A stretch of 64,000 nucleotides of DNA from an uncultured Oceanisphaera sp. (GCF_947495715.1 NZ_CANLZU010000019.1:40727-104726); one strand, 5' to 3'; positions 18,739-30,593 are shown, counted from the stretch's first letter. The notes: generated by a model not told the origin, from the letters alone. Program-made: numbers and translations.

Positions 18739-19401
18739 ATGAAAACCAAGGATCGTATAGTCGCCGCCGCCCTGTTGTTGTTTAACGAGCAGGGGGAGTC
18801 GAATGTGACCACCAATCATATTGCCGCTCACCTGGGCATCAGTCCCGGTAATCTCTATTACCACTTTCGCAACAAGAACGACATTATTGGCCGCATTTTT
18901 CTGCAATATGCCGATCATCTACGTAAAAGCTTCACTCCCGTGACCGGACCGGCCAATGCCAGTTCCAGCGTCTGGTTTCATTATCTGGACGCGGTGTTCT
19001 ACGTGATGTGGGAGTTCCGTTTTTTCTATGCCAACCTCAACGATATTCTGCACCGGGATCCCGAGCTGCATCGACAGTATCTGCTGGTGCAGCAGGAGCT
19101 GGCAGAGAATCTGCAGGCGCTGTTGCGTGAGTTGAATGCCCAGCAGGTACTGGTGATTCCCGATGAAGAAATCGCCCCGCTGAGTGAAATTCTGAGAATG
19201 GTGGTGTCGTTCTGGGTCAGCTATCAGTCGGCCCAGTCGCTGACGCCGCATATCAGCCAGGCGGTGCTTTATCAGGGAGTGGCGCGGGTGCTGTTGCTGC
19301 TCAAGCCCTACTTTCATCCGGAGAAAGGACTCGAACTGGCAACCTTGTCGGCACATTATCAGGCATTAGCGTCTCAACCCAGTGATCCCTTTCACAAATA
19401 G
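18739..19401 (+). CDS. TetR/AcrR family transcriptional regulator
   Basis: About 220 residues. The N-terminal helix-turn-helix reads TKDRIVAAALLLFNEQGESN followed by NHIAAHLGISPGNLYYHFRN, the classical TetR recognition helix. The C-terminal ligand domain is not recognisable to a specific effector. It is divergent from hldD and lies 95 bases upstream of kbl-tdh, so it may control threonine catabolism or the LPS genes; neither is shown. The ATG at 18739 is chosen because the HTH then begins at residue 3. Confidence 0.88.
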   Translation: MKTKDRIVAAALLLFNEQGESNVTTNHIAAHLGISPGNLYYHFRNKNDIIGRIFLQYADHLRKSFTPVTGPANASSSVWFHYLDAVFYVMWEFRFFYANLNDILHRDPELHRQYLLVQQELAENLQALLRELNAQQVLVIPDEEIAPLSEILRMVVSFWVSYQSAQSLTPHISQAVLYQGVARVLLLLKPYFHPEKGLELATLSAHYQALASQPSDPFHK

Positions 19402-19496
19402 GATAAAGTTTGGAATATGTTATGAGACTTGGGTGTTTAGGTAGTAAAATGATCTGAATTAAACCCAGATAGCCAGATTGATAGCGGGAGTTCACT

Positions 19497-20687
19497 ATGT
19501 CATCGGCATTTTATGCTTATTTATCCGAGCAATTAGCACAAACCAAAGCAGAGGGGCTCTACAAGCAGGAGCGAGTGATCACCTCGGCCCAGAGTGCCGC
19601 CATCGAGGTGGGCAAACAGGAGGTGATCAACTTCTGCGCCAACAACTATCTGGGCCTGGCCAACCATCCCGAGCTGGTCGAGGCGGCCAAGCAGGGGCTG
19701 GACAGCCACGGCTTCGGTATGGCCTCGGTGCGTTTCATCTGCGGTACCCAGGATCTGCACAAACAGCTGGAAGCCGAGCTGTCCGCCTTTCTGGGCATGG
19801 AAGACACCATTCTTTATACCTCCTGTTTCGATGCCAATGCAGGTCTGTTCGAAACTCTGTTGGGCCCGGACGATGCCATCATCTCCGACGCCCTCAACCA
19901 TGCCTCCATCATCGACGGCGTGCGTCTGTGCAAGGCCAAACGCTACCGCTATGCCAACAACGACATGGTCGAGCTGGAAGCCCGGTTGCAGCAGGCGGAC
20001 GCCGACGGCGCGCGTTTCAAACTGATTGCCACCGACGGTGTCTTCTCGATGGATGGCGTTATCGCCAACCTCGAGGCCATCTGTGATCTGGCCGACAAAT
20101 ACAATGCCATGGTGATGGTGGACGACTCCCATGCGGTCGGCTTCGTCGGCGAGCAGGGCCGGGGCACCCCGGAATTCTGCGGGGTGATGGACCGGGTCGA
20201 TATTATCACCGGCACCCTGGGCAAGGCCCTGGGTGGTGCCTCCGGCGGCTATACCTCGGGCAAGAAGGAAGTGATCGACTGGTTGCGCCAGCGCTCACGG
20301 CCTTACCTGTTCTCCAACTCGGTGGCGCCGGCCATCGTCGCCGCCTCCATCAAGGTGCTGGAAATGCTGAAGAACGGCGATAGCCTGCGCAACAAGGTGC
20401 GGGAAAACAGTGCCTACTTCCGTGAGCAAATGAGCGCCGCCGGCTTCACCCTGGCGGGCCAGGATCACGCCATTATTCCGGTGATGCTGGGCGATGCCGC
20501 CCTGGCGGCACAGATGTCCGACCAGCTGCTGGAGCGCGGAATCTATGTGATCGGCTTCTCCTTCCCGGTCGTGCCCAAGGGTCAGGCCCGTATTCGTACC
20601 CAGATGTCGGCGGCCCACAGCCGCGAACAGCTGGACAAGGCCATTGCCGCCTTTACCGAGGTCGGCCGCGAGCTGGGCATCATTTAA
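19497..20687 (+). CDS. kbl: Glycine C-acetyltransferase (2-amino-3-ketobutyrate CoA ligase)
   Basis: A 396-residue PLP enzyme that cleaves 2-amino-3-ketobutyrate with CoA to glycine and acetyl-CoA, the second step of threonine breakdown. It has the alpha-oxoamine synthase features: [12 protein letters not shown] and the PLP-lysine motif [14 protein letters not shown]. Length matches E. coli Kbl (398). It is followed after 13 bases by tdh, which makes its substrate. Confidence 0.97.
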   Translation: MSSAFYAYLSEQLAQTKAEGLYKQERVITSAQSAAIEVGKQEVINFCANNYLGLANHPELVEAAKQGLDSHGFGMASVRFICGTQDLHKQLEAELSAFLGMEDTILYTSCFDANAGLFETLLGPDDAIISDALNHASIIDGVRLCKAKRYRYANNDMVELEARLQQADADGARFKLIATDGVFSMDGVIANLEAICDLADKYNAMVMVDDSHAVGFVGEQGRGTPEFCGVMDRVDIITGTLGKALGGASGGYTSGKKEVIDWLRQRSRPYLFSNSVAPAIVAASIKVLEMLKNGDSLRNKVRENSAYFREQMSAAGFTLAGQDHAIIPVMLGDAALAAQMSDQLLERGIYVIGFSFPVVPKGQARIRTQMSAAHSREQLDKAIAAFTEVGRELGII

Positions 20688-20700
20688 GGAGAGCAGTTTC

Positions 20701-21726
20701 ATGAAAGCACTGGCAAAACTGAAAGCAGAACCCGGCATCTGGATGACCGACGTGCCCGCGCCCGAACTGGGCCATAACGATCTGCTGATCAAGATCCGCA
20801 AGACCGCCATCTGCGGCACCGACATTCATATCTATAACTGGGACGAATGGTCCCGGAACACCATACCGGTGCCCATGGTGGTCGGCCACGAATACGTGGG
20901 CGAAGTAGTGGCGGTGGGCCAGGAAGTGCGCGGCTTTGCGGTCGGTGACCGGGTGTCCGGTGAAGGCCATATCACCTGTGGCCATTGCCGTAACTGTCGG
21001 GCCGGACGCACCCACCTGTGCCGCAACACCGTAGGCGTGGGCGTCAACCGTGAAGGGGCCTTTGCCGAGTATCTGGTGATTCCGGCCTTCAACGCCTTCA
21101 AGCTGCCCGACGAAGTCTCCGACGATCTGGCCTCCATCTTCGACCCTTTCGGCAATGCGGTACACACGGCACTGTCGTTCGATCTGGTGGGTGAAGATGT
21201 GCTGATCACCGGCGCTGGCCCCATCGGCATCATGGCGGCGGCCGTGGCCCGTCATGTGGGTGCCCGTCATGTGGTGATCACCGACATCAACGAATACCGG
21301 CTGGAGCTGGCGCGCAAGATGGGCGTGACCCGGGCCGTTAATGTGGCCACCGACAAACTGGATACCGTGATGGCCGAGCTGGGCATGACCGAAGGCTTTG
21401 ATGTGGGTCTGGAAATGTCCGGGGTGCCGGTGGCGTTCAACGACATGCTGGACAAGATGAACCACGGCGGCAAAATCGCCATGCTGGGTATTCCTCCGTC
21501 CGACATGGCGATTGACTGGACCCAGGTGATTTTCAAGGGGCTGGTGCTGAAGGGCATCTACGGCCGGGAAATGTTCGAAACCTGGTACAAGATGGCCAGT
21601 CTGATCCAGTCCGGTCTGGATCTGAGCCCCATCATAACCCATCATTTCAAGGTCGACGACTTCCAGCAGGGCTTCGACACCATGCGTTCCGGCCAGTCCG
21701 GCAAAGTCATTCTCGACTGGACCTAA
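20701..21726 (+). CDS. tdh: L-threonine 3-dehydrogenase
   Basis: A 341-residue zinc alcohol dehydrogenase family enzyme, exactly the E. coli length, oxidising threonine to 2-amino-3-ketobutyrate with NAD+. The catalytic zinc motif [17 protein letters not shown] and GHEYVGEV are present, the structural-zinc cysteines lie in [17 protein letters not shown], and the Rossmann loop is [16 protein letters not shown] lies 9 bases before the ATG. It forms a two-gene operon with kbl. Confidence 0.98.
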   Translation: MKALAKLKAEPGIWMTDVPAPELGHNDLLIKIRKTAICGTDIHIYNWDEWSRNTIPVPMVVGHEYVGEVVAVGQEVRGFAVGDRVSGEGHITCGHCRNCRAGRTHLCRNTVGVGVNREGAFAEYLVIPAFNAFKLPDEVSDDLASIFDPFGNAVHTALSFDLVGEDVLITGAGPIGIMAAAVARHVGARHVVITDINEYRLELARKMGVTRAVNVATDKLDTVMAELGMTEGFDVGLEMSGVPVAFNDMLDKMNHGGKIAMLGIPPSDMAIDWTQVIFKGLVLKGIYGREMFETWYKMASLIQSGLDLSPIITHHFKVDDFQQGFDTMRSGQSGKVILDWT

Positions 21727-21913
21727 GGTTCCGCTCCGGGGATGGGCGCCATACCGGCGCTCATCCTCGATATTCCTCCAGATATTCTTCCCCCCTCAAT
21801 CCTTTATATCAGCCTGCACCCTGATCTTCGATAATTCGACCTGGGGTTGGTTGCACATTCATACCAACCTGTAAAATTAATTGGTTTGTTTAGCTGCCCT
21901 TTAAAGGTCGAAC

Positions 21914-22007
21914 GAAGGGTCAACTCCGCCGACACGCTGAACCGCATCCCTGCGACGCTCAGCACATGACGTCCTGTCATGTGATGGTCGCTGGAGTAGA
22001 ACCCTTC
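21914..22007 (-). repeat. Three-stem intergenic repeat, copy 1
   Basis: An outer stem (GAAGGGTCAACTCC paired with GGAGTAGAACCCTTC) encloses hairpin CGCATCCCTGCG and hairpin CACATGACGTCCTGTCATGTG, joined by the shared ACGCTCAG linker. Same orientation as the copy at 54853; reverse of the copies at 22102, 23567, 31666 and 62045. Confidence 0.8.
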
Positions 22008-22101
22008 ATCCGCCCCTCTGCTGCGGAGCCGCCTGTTGCCTCTTCTTGAACACCGAGTGGTCCGCAGGCATCTCCTATAGACGACGCCGATGCATCAGGG
22101 A

Positions 22102-22201
22102 GGACAAAGGGATCTGCTCCGCCAACCTTCTGTTTCATGGATGAAACAGAGAGCGTACAAGGAGGTATTCATAGCGAGTTGGCGGAGCGGGCGCTTTGGC
22201 C
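22102..22201 (+). repeat. Three-stem intergenic repeat, copy 2
   Basis: Begins GGACAAAGGGATCTGCTCC like the copy at 31666 and ends in a decayed form of the matching arm (GGAGCGGGCGCTTTGGCC). Inside, GCCAAC / GTTGGC closes hairpin CTGTTTCATGGATGAAACAG and a small hairpin with loop AAGGAG. A shared module, TTGCCTCTTCTTGAACACCG, lies 68 bases upstream, at the same distance as in the 31666 copy. Confidence 0.8.
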
Positions 22202-22383
22202 GAAGTATCGCATCTGCTGAAAGCCGGCTCCGATCCGCGCCCTGCTTCACAATCCTTGGATTTAGGTTATAACTGGTGTCATGCGGAGCACTTTTTCGCT
22301 TGTTAAAGTGGCACACTCGGGTTAGAAAAAGAGCAGGCCGGAGCATTTTCGGCGCACGAACTCAATGGACAGAGGGAAGCGGA

Positions 22384-23499
22384 ATGATCACATGGAACAA
22401 GAAAGCGGTGGCGGCGGCCGTCTCGGTGGCCCTGGGTTATGGCGCCGTGTTTGCCGCCTCGGCGGAAACGGTCAAGGTAGCCATCGCCGGCCCGGTCACC
22501 GGGGCCGTGGCCCAATATGGTGACATGCAGTTTACCGGTGGCCGCATGGCGGTCGAAATGCTCAACAAATCCGGCACGCTGGGTGACTATACCCTGGAAG
22601 CGGTGGAATACGACGACGCCTGTGACCCCAAGCAGGCGGTGGCGGTGGCCAACCGGGTGGTCAACGATGGCGTGCAGTTTGTGGTGGGTCATCTGTGCTC
22701 CGACAGCACCCTGCCGGCCTCGGATGTGTATGACGACGAAGGCATTCTGATGATTACCCCGGCCTCCACCAACCCGGTCATTACCGAACGGGATCTGGAA
22801 TTCGTGATGCGTACCATCGGCCTCGACAGCGATCAGGGGCCTACCGCCGCCCATTTTATTATCGAACAGGTCAAGCCCGAGCGCATCGCGGTGATCCACG
22901 ACAAGAAGCAATACGGTGAGGGTTTGGCGTCCAGCGTGCGTGATGCCCTGAAGGACGCCGGTGTCGAGGTGGTGGCCTACGAGGGGATCACCTCGGGCGA
23001 CAAGGACTTCTCGACCCTGATTGCCAAGCTGCAGCGCGACAAGGTCGATTTCGTTTATTACGGCGGCTATCACCCGGAGCTGGGGCTGATACTGCGCCAG
23101 TCGGCCGAAAAAGGCTTTGATGCCCGCTTCATGGGCCCCGAAGGCGTCGGTCACAAGGATATTACCTCCATTGCCGGTGATGCCTCCGAAGGCCTGCTGG
23201 TCACCCTGCCCAAAAAGTACGATCTGGATCCGGCCAACGCCACCGTAGTGCAGGCGATTCAGGCCAAGGGTGAAGATCCGTCCGGTCCCTTCGTGTGGAC
23301 CACCTATGCGGCGGTGGAAGCCATTGCCGAGGGCCTGAAGCGTGCCGGTACCGACCCACAAGCGGTGGCCAAGGCACTGCGTGCCGAGCCGGTCAATACC
23401 GTAATGGGACCACTGAGCTGGGATGAAAAAGGCGATCTGCTGGGCTTCGAATTCGGTGTGTTCGAGTGGCACAAGGACGGCTCTTCCACCCAGATGTGA
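22384..23499 (+). CDS. livK: Branched-chain amino acid ABC transporter, periplasmic binding protein
   Basis: A 371-residue type 1 periplasmic binding protein. A signal peptide ([24 protein letters not shown]) precedes [19 protein letters not shown], the usual mature start of Leu/Ile/Val-binding proteins. [17 protein letters not shown] and LCSDST are family motifs. The ATG at 22384 has AGGGAAG upstream; the frame stays open further 5' into repeat sequence. It is separated from livH by a structured repeat, as befits a binding protein made in excess. Confidence 0.94.
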   Translation: MITWNKKAVAAAVSVALGYGAVFAASAETVKVAIAGPVTGAVAQYGDMQFTGGRMAVEMLNKSGTLGDYTLEAVEYDDACDPKQAVAVANRVVNDGVQFVVGHLCSDSTLPASDVYDDEGILMITPASTNPVITERDLEFVMRTIGLDSDQGPTAAHFIIEQVKPERIAVIHDKKQYGEGLASSVRDALKDAGVEVVAYEGITSGDKDFSTLIAKLQRDKVDFVYYGGYHPELGLILRQSAEKGFDARFMGPEGVGHKDITSIAGDASEGLLVTLPKKYDLDPANATVVQAIQAKGEDPSGPFVWTTYAAVEAIAEGLKRAGTDPQAVAKALRAEPVNTVMGPLSWDEKGDLLGFEFGVFEWHKDGSSTQM

Positions 23500-23566
23500 G
23501 TTGTTAACTTCTATTTATTGAGGTGACTGAAGCCTGGAGCTGATGCGGTTTCTTCAAGAGGAAGAA

Positions 23567-23655
23567 GGCTTCCCCCTTAAGCCAACCGTCGACGGCAGGG
23601 ATGCCGTCGTCGAGCATACAGGGATGTACTTGCTGCGAGTTGGCGTTGGGGGGCC
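23567..23655 (+). repeat. Three-stem intergenic repeat, copy 3 (between livK and livH)
   Basis: GCCAACC...GAGTTGGC (23581-23644), extended outward by imperfect GGCTTCCCCC / GGGGGGCC, encloses hairpin CGACGGCAGGGATGCCGTCG and hairpin TACAGGGATGTA. The linker CGAGCA and the tail TTGCTGCGAG match the other copies. Confidence 0.8.
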
Positions 23656-23748
23656 TTGTTCCGATGACATCCTGACCGCTCTTTGACCTGGATCTGTTTT
23701 TTATATTATTGCTGTCTCCTGCCCGCTCTTACGACAAGGAAAGGTTGT

Positions 23749-24668
<920 letters not shown>

Positions 24669-24672
<4 letters not shown>

Positions 24673-25910
24673 ACAAACTCAAACCCGCCTTGATTGCCGC
24701 CGTGCTGTTTCTGTTGCTGGCCGGCTGGCTGCTCGGTTTTCGGCTCGAAACCGCCGGTACCCGGCTGATTGTCTCCAACCGCCTGGACCAGGCCTGGGAG
24801 TGGCTGGCGCTGGGCGCTGCCCTGGTGTTTTTTGCGCAGCTGTTTCAGCGGCAGCTGCGCAGCCCCTTCAGGTATCTGGCGGACCGCAAGGGCCATTTTG
24901 CCCTGCCGGTGCCGGAAGAACGGCCCTGGTTGTATCGCATCGTGACCGTGCTGGTGCTGGCCGCCTTGTTGATCTGGCCCTTCATGGGCTCGCGCGGGGC
25001 GGTCGATCTGGCCACCCTGACCCTGATTTACGTGATGCTGGGGCTGGGGTTGAACGTGGTGGTGGGCCTGGCCGGGTTGCTGGATCTGGGCTACGTCGCC
25101 TTTTATGCGGTGGGTGCCTACAGCTATGCCCTGCTCAACGCCTACCTGGGGCTGGATTTCTGGACCTGTTTGCTGATCTCCGGCGCCATGGCGGCACTGT
25201 TCGGTTTCTTGCTCGGCTTTCCGGTGCTGCGGCTGCGCGGCGATTATCTGGCCATCGTCACCCTGGGCTTCGGCGAGATCATCCGCATCCTGCTCAACAA
25301 CATGACCGAGCTGACCGGTGGTCCGAACGGCATCGCCGGCATTCCCAAGCCGACCCTGTTCGGGCTGGAATTCGAGCGCCGGGGCGACAATACCTTTCAC
25401 CAGTTTTTCGATATGGCCTATAACTCGGGCCACAAGGTGATTTTTCTGTATCTGTTGGCGCTGATGCTGGTGATTTTTACCATCTTCATCATCAACCGTC
25501 TGCTGCGCATGCCGCTGGGCCGGGCCTGGGAGGCGCTGCGTGAAGATGAAATCGCCTGTCGCTCGCTGGGTCTCAACCCGACGCTGATCAAGCTCAGCGC
25601 CTTTACCATCGGCGCCGCCTTCGCCGGTTTTGCCGGCAGCTTCTTCGCCGCCCGTCAGGGCTTTATCAGCCCCGAATCCTTCGTGTTCATCGAGTCGGCC
25701 ATCATACTGGCCATCGTGGTGCTGGGCGGCATGGGCTCTCAGATTGGTGTGGTGCTGGCGGCCATCGTCATGACCATATTGCCGGAGCTGACCCGGGAAT
25801 TTAACGAATATCGCATGCTGCTGTTCGGCCTGCTGATGGTGCTGATGATGATCTGGCGGCCCCAGGGGCTGCTGCCGATGCATCGCCCCCATATGGAGTT
25901 GAAATCATGA
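24669..25910 (+). CDS. livM: Branched-chain amino acid ABC transporter permease LivM
   Basis: A 413-residue second permease of the transporter. The N-terminal ~110 residues hold the extra region typical of LivM, and the core has [20 protein letters not shown] and [19 protein letters not shown]. The EAA-type loop is [16 protein letters not shown]. It starts within the livH stop and ends in the livG start, so H-M-G are tightly coupled. Confidence 0.95.
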
Positions 25911-26671
25911 CGGCCCTGTTAACCGTATCCGATCTGACCATGCGCTTCGGCGGTCTGGTCGCCGTCGACCAGGTGGCGCTCGGCATGGAGGAGCGCCAAA
26001 TCGTCTCGGTGATCGGCCCCAACGGTGCCGGTAAAACCACCATATTCAACTGTCTGTCCGGCTTTTACCGGCCAAGCGGCGGCAGCGTCAACTTCAAGGG
26101 GCAGAACATACAGGGGCTGCCCGGCCACCAGATTGCTAGGCGTGGCATGGTGCGTACCTTTCAGCATGTGCGGCTGTTCAAGGAAATGACGGTGCTGGAA
26201 AACCTGCTGGTGGCCCAGCATTTTCATCTGAACACCGGCTTTTTGTCCGGCCTGCTCAAGACCCCGGCCTTTCGCCAGGCCGAGCGGGAAGGGCTGGCGC
26301 TGGCCCATTACTGGCTGGAAAAGGTCAACCTGACCGAATTTGCCAACCGTACCGCCGATAACCTGGCCTATGGTCAGCAGCGACGACTGGAAATTGCCCG
26401 TTGCATGGCGGCCCGCCCGTCTCTGCTGATGCTGGACGAGCCGGCGGCAGGGCTTAACCCGAACGAAACACACGAGCTGAATCGGCTGATCTGTGATTTG
26501 CGTGATAACGAAGGGGTCAGCATCCTGTTGATTGAACACGACATGAAGCTAGTGATGGATATCTCAGACTATATCTATGTGGTCAATCAGGGGCGGCCAC
26601 TGGCCGAGGGCACGCCTGAGCAGGTGCGCAATAACCTCGATGTGATCAAAGCCTACCTGGGAGAAACCTGA
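25907..26671 (+). CDS. livG: Branched-chain amino acid ABC transporter ATP-binding protein LivG
   Basis: A 254-residue cytoplasmic ATPase. Walker A is GPNGAGKTT, the signature region is [20 protein letters not shown], and Walker B is [10 protein letters not shown]. The Q-loop region contains [18 protein letters not shown], diagnostic for the LivG branch. It overlaps livM by 4 bases and is followed 2 bases later by livF. Confidence 0.96.
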   Translation: MTALLTVSDLTMRFGGLVAVDQVALGMEERQIVSVIGPNGAGKTTIFNCLSGFYRPSGGSVNFKGQNIQGLPGHQIARRGMVRTFQHVRLFKEMTVLENLLVAQHFHLNTGFLSGLLKTPAFRQAEREGLALAHYWLEKVNLTEFANRTADNLAYGQQRRLEIARCMAARPSLLMLDEPAAGLNPNETHELNRLICDLRDNEGVSILLIEHDMKLVMDISDYIYVVNQGRPLAEGTPEQVRNNLDVIKAYLGET

Positions 26672-26673
26672 GC

Positions 26674-27378
<705 letters not shown>

Positions 27379-27446
27379 GGACGGCGGCTGATGCCAAGGT
27401 CGCCGATATTGGGTAAACTGCCCTAAATTTACGCTAGGAGTAACCC

Positions 27447-27764
27447 ATGGAGCAGTTTGCCCATATTTCGGTGGCCGAAGCCGACACCCTGCTGGCCGAG
27501 GGCCATGCCCGGCTGGTGGATATTCGTGATCCCCAATCCTTTGCCCAGGCTCACGCCGAGGGTGCCTTTCATCTGACCAACGATACCCTGGTGTCCTTTA
27601 CCAACGAAGTCGATTACGAGACTCCGGTGGTGGTGATGTGCTACCACGGCGTCAGCAGCCAGGGCGCGGCCCAGTACCTGATCAATCAGGGCTTCGAGGA
27701 AGTCTACAGCCTGGATGGCGGCTTTGAAGCCTGGCGCCGCACCCAGGCGGTGGTAACGGCCTGA
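27447..27764 (+). CDS. glpE: Thiosulfate sulfurtransferase GlpE (rhodanese)
   Basis: A 105-residue single-domain rhodanese that moves sulfane sulfur from thiosulfate to cyanide or thiols such as thioredoxin. Catalytic Cys65 lies in [15 protein letters not shown], at the same position as in E. coli GlpE. Its stop overlaps the glpG start by one base (TGATG), keeping the glpE-glpG pair; glpR is absent. Confidence 0.95.
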   Translation: MEQFAHISVAEADTLLAEGHARLVDIRDPQSFAQAHAEGAFHLTNDTLVSFTNEVDYETPVVVMCYHGVSSQGAAQYLINQGFEEVYSLDGGFEAWRRTQAVVTA

Positions 27765-28597
27765 TGAAACTGCTGCTGGTGCTGGATGATCCGCGCCGGG
27801 CCCAGTCGTTCGTCGATTACCTGGCCGATATGGGCCTCAAGTGTGAGCTGACGCTGGATGATGACAACAACGTCAGCATCTGGCTGGTGAACGAGGTCCG
27901 TTATCAGCAGGCCCAGCAGGAAGTGAAGCGTTTTATCGCCGAACCATTGCATCCACGCTATCAGGATGCGTCCTGGCGCCAGGGCGACACCCATGCACAT
28001 TTCAGCACCGACGCAAACAGACCCGGGCTTGCCCGGGATCTGTTGCGCCAAACCGGACCGGTCAACATGCTGGTGCTGCTCGCCTGCGTGGCCATTTATG
28101 GCCTGAGCCAGCTGGGCTTGCCGATGTTCGGGCTGCTGGCGTTTCCGCCCGACTGGAGTCAACTGCTGGGCGCGGAGTTTTGGCGCGCCTTTACGCCGGC
28201 ACTGCTGCATTTCTCCCTCATGCACCTGGTATTTAACCTGTTCTGGTGGTGGTATCTGGGCGGCATGGTCGAGCGGCGGCTGGGGCATGGCAAGTTGCTG
28301 CTGTTGCTGCTGGTGGCGGGCGTGCTGCCCAACCTGATGCAGTTTTGGGCCAGCGGCCCCCGCTTCGGTGGGCTGTCGGGGGTGGTGTATGCCCTGCTGG
28401 CCTATGTGTGGTTGTCGGGGCGGCTCAACCCGGCCCGCGGCATAGGGCTGCCGGACGGCATGGCGGTGTTCATGGTGGTATGGCTGGTGCTGGGCTTTGC
28501 CGGCGTGCTGGGGCCGGTGGCCAATCTGGCCCACCTGGGCGGCGGGCTGATCGGGCTGTTACAGGCCTGGTTTGATCGTGGTCGTCGTGCTTACTGA
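27764..28597 (+). CDS. glpG: Rhomboid intramembrane serine protease GlpG
   Basis: A 277-residue inner-membrane protease. A cytosolic N-terminal domain (about 90 residues) is followed by six membrane segments. The catalytic Ser is in GGLSGVVYALLAY and the catalytic His in AHLGGGLIGLL; the conserved WWWYLGGMVERRLGHGK loop is present. Length matches E. coli GlpG (276). Its 3' end overlaps the convergent FliL-like gene by 7 bases. Confidence 0.96.
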   Translation: MKLLLVLDDPRRAQSFVDYLADMGLKCELTLDDDNNVSIWLVNEVRYQQAQQEVKRFIAEPLHPRYQDASWRQGDTHAHFSTDANRPGLARDLLRQTGPVNMLVLLACVAIYGLSQLGLPMFGLLAFPPDWSQLLGAEFWRAFTPALLHFSLMHLVFNLFWWWYLGGMVERRLGHGKLLLLLLVAGVLPNLMQFWASGPRFGGLSGVVYALLAYVWLSGRLNPARGIGLPDGMAVFMVVWLVLGFAGVLGPVANLAHLGGGLIGLLQAWFDRGRRAY

Positions 28598-28983
28598 TAC
28601 AGGAACTTGGTAAACAGCAGACGATGAATCGGTGTTTCGCCGGTTTCTTTCAACAGTAAATCGTTGAGTCGCTGCTGTCCTTGCTGCGCCAGCTCGTTGC
28701 GTACTTCCAGCGAGCGAATTTCCTGCTGGTTCTGCTCTGCCAGCAGGTTGTTGATGGCATCGCGCAGCAGCGGCATATGTTGCTCCACCAGCGGCATCTT
28801 GTCGGCATTTTTCAGCATCAAATCGACCGACACTCGAATATAACCCAGGGTCTGCCCCGAATTCTGGTAGTTGGTAATAATGTCCGGCGTCATGGTGTAG
28901 TATAAGGGCCCTTCGGGAGCCGTCTCCTGAGCGTGAAGCTGACCGGCAGTCAACAGGATACAAAGTGCAATAAAGCGAAACAT
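28591..28983 (-). CDS. FliL-like secreted protein
   Basis: About 130 residues with an N-terminal signal sequence (FRFIALCILLTAGQLHAQ) and a FliL-type core: YYTMTPDIITNYQ, then LGYIRVSVDLMLKN, and a helix with LLAEQNQQEIRSLEVRNELA. FliL proteins associate with the flagellar stator, but no flagellar genes are nearby and the membrane part looks like a cleaved signal. The frame opens at 29031; the ATG at 28983 with AAGG upstream is preferred. Divergent from ubiC. Confidence 0.72.
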   Translation of the reverse strand: MFRFIALCILLTAGQLHAQETAPEGPLYYTMTPDIITNYQNSGQTLGYIRVSVDLMLKNADKMPLVEQHMPLLRDAINNLLAEQNQQEIRSLEVRNELAQQGQQRLNDLLLKETGETPIHRLLFTKFLYQ

Positions 28984-29103
28984 CGCAAGCCTTTCTATTT
29001 GAATAATAAGAGTATTGTTTAAATAAAGCACTGGCCGGTCAAGTGAATACGTATTTTTCAGAATAATGAAGCGATTCGAGCATGTGTTTTACCATTTCAG
29101 GAA

Positions 29104-29664
29104 GTGCCAGTGACTAACACCGCCGATCATGCCTGGCACTGGGGGCCGGAGTTGCCGCAGTCTCAGCGGCTATTGTGCCACTGGCTACAGGATACCGGCT
29201 CTCTCACCGAACGGTTGCGTCGTCATTGCCGGCAGTTTCGGGTTCAGTTACAGCGCACCACCGCCGAAATATCCCTTACCCCGACTCAGGCCGCATGGAT
29301 TGGCGCCGAGCGTGCCTTTTGCCGTGAGGTGTTGCTGCTCTGCGATGAGCAGCCCTGGGTCTATGCCAGCTCCCTGTATTCTCCCTCGACCCTGAATGCG
29401 GTGCCGGCGCTGGGCGGGCTGGGTCAGCGGGCGCTGGGCGAATTGTTGTTTGAAGATCCTCAATTACTGCGCAGCGAGTTCGAATTTGCCCAACTGACGA
29501 CTCCGCAGTGGCAGCAGTTGACCCGAATGCAGGACATAGTGCCGTCAGCAAAGGATTATTTGCCCTGGGCCCGGCGTTCGCTGTTGTCTACCGGCAGGGC
29601 CGGTGTCTTGGTGACCGAGCTGTTTTTACCGCAGGCGCAGGCCTATCAGGAAGGAAATAAATGA
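29104..29664 (+). CDS. ubiC: Chorismate pyruvate-lyase
   Basis: About 186 residues. It converts chorismate to 4-hydroxybenzoate and pyruvate, the first step of ubiquinone synthesis. Recognisable elements are [20 protein letters not shown] near the start, [19 protein letters not shown] and [20 protein letters not shown], then a C-terminal WARRSLL. Only GTG starts are available: 29104, or 29110, which has AGGAAG at better spacing. The stop overlaps ubiA by 4 bases. Confidence 0.94.
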   Translation: MPVTNTADHAWHWGPELPQSQRLLCHWLQDTGSLTERLRRHCRQFRVQLQRTTAEISLTPTQAAWIGAERAFCREVLLLCDEQPWVYASSLYSPSTLNAVPALGGLGQRALGELLFEDPQLLRSEFEFAQLTTPQWQQLTRMQDIVPSAKDYLPWARRSLLSTGRAGVLVTELFLPQAQAYQEGNK

Positions 29665-30533
29665 CCGCCATGACTACCCCATCCCGACCTCGCTGGCGTG
29701 CCTATATGGCGCTGGCCCGACTCGACAAACCCATCGGCACCCTGCTGCTGCTGTGGCCGACCCTGTGGGCGCTGTGGATTGCCGGTGACGGCCGGCCTTC
29801 GTTCTGGCTGCTGCTGGTGTTTGTGGCCGGGGTGTTTTCGATGCGCTCCGCCGGTTGTGTAATCAACGATTACGCGGACCGCCATATCGACGGGCACGTC
29901 AAGCGTACCCATGCCCGGCCGCTGCCGAGCGGGGAGCTGACCGAAAAGCAGGCGCTGGGCTTTTTTGCCCTGCTGGTGGGTATCTCCTTCCTGCTGGTGC
30001 TGACCACCAACGCCCTGACCATACAACTGGCGGTGGCTGGCCTGGGCTGGGCGGCGCTTTATCCCTTCATGAAACGCTACACCAACCTGCCGCAGCTGTT
30101 TCTGGGCATCGCCTTTTCCTGGGCCATTCCCATGGCCTTCGCCGCCCAGAGCAACAGCCTGCCGCCGGGACTCTGGCTGCTGTTCGCCGCCAATCTGACC
30201 TGGACCATCGCCTACGACACCATGTATGCCATGGTGGATCGGGACGATGACCTTAAAATCGGCGTCAAGTCGACCGCCATCCTGTTTGGTCGTCGTGACA
30301 AGCTGGCAGTCGGTCTGTTGCAGCTAGTGACCCTGATGTTGCTGGTGGCGGCCGGCCAGGCGTTCGCGTTGGGGGCCTTGTTCTACTGGAGCCTGCTGGG
30401 TGCGGCCGGCCTGTTCGTGTACCAGCAGCGGCAGATCCGCGACCGGGAGCGCATGGCCTGTTTCGGCGCCTTTCTCAACAACAACTACGTCGGCATGCTG
30501 GTATTCGCCGGCGTGGTACTGACGTTGCTGTAA
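29661..30533 (+). CDS. ubiA: 4-hydroxybenzoate octaprenyltransferase
   Basis: A 290-residue integral membrane prenyltransferase (same length as E. coli UbiA) that attaches the polyprenyl tail to 4-hydroxybenzoate. The two Asp-rich motifs are [15 protein letters not shown] and [17 protein letters not shown]. About eight hydrophobic segments. It is coupled to ubiC, whose product it uses. plsB and dgkA, which separate ubiA from lexA in E. coli, are absent. Confidence 0.97.
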   Translation: MTAMTTPSRPRWRAYMALARLDKPIGTLLLLWPTLWALWIAGDGRPSFWLLLVFVAGVFSMRSAGCVINDYADRHIDGHVKRTHARPLPSGELTEKQALGFFALLVGISFLLVLTTNALTIQLAVAGLGWAALYPFMKRYTNLPQLFLGIAFSWAIPMAFAAQSNSLPPGLWLLFAANLTWTIAYDTMYAMVDRDDDLKIGVKSTAILFGRRDKLAVGLLQLVTLMLLVAAGQAFALGALFYWSLLGAAGLFVYQQRQIRDRERMACFGAFLNNNYVGMLVFAGVVLTLL

Positions 30534-30593
30534 CCACAGCGGGTGGTGGCTGATGCAAGGATACCGGTCGCAGGAAGGGCTCGGATTTTATGC

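Larger units (their letters stand above)
21727..22383. other. Non-coding gap between tdh and livK, filled with palindromic repeats
   Basis: No credible gene is seen. The stretch begins with a hairpin (about 21739-21769, GATGGGCGC / GCGCTCATC) that may end the kbl-tdh transcript. A GGTTGGT / ACCAACC hairpin (about 21844-21868) follows, then two three-stem repeats in opposite orientation (21914-22007 and 22102-22201). The last 180 bases should hold the liv promoter, but no convincing boxes were recognised. Confidence 0.8.
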
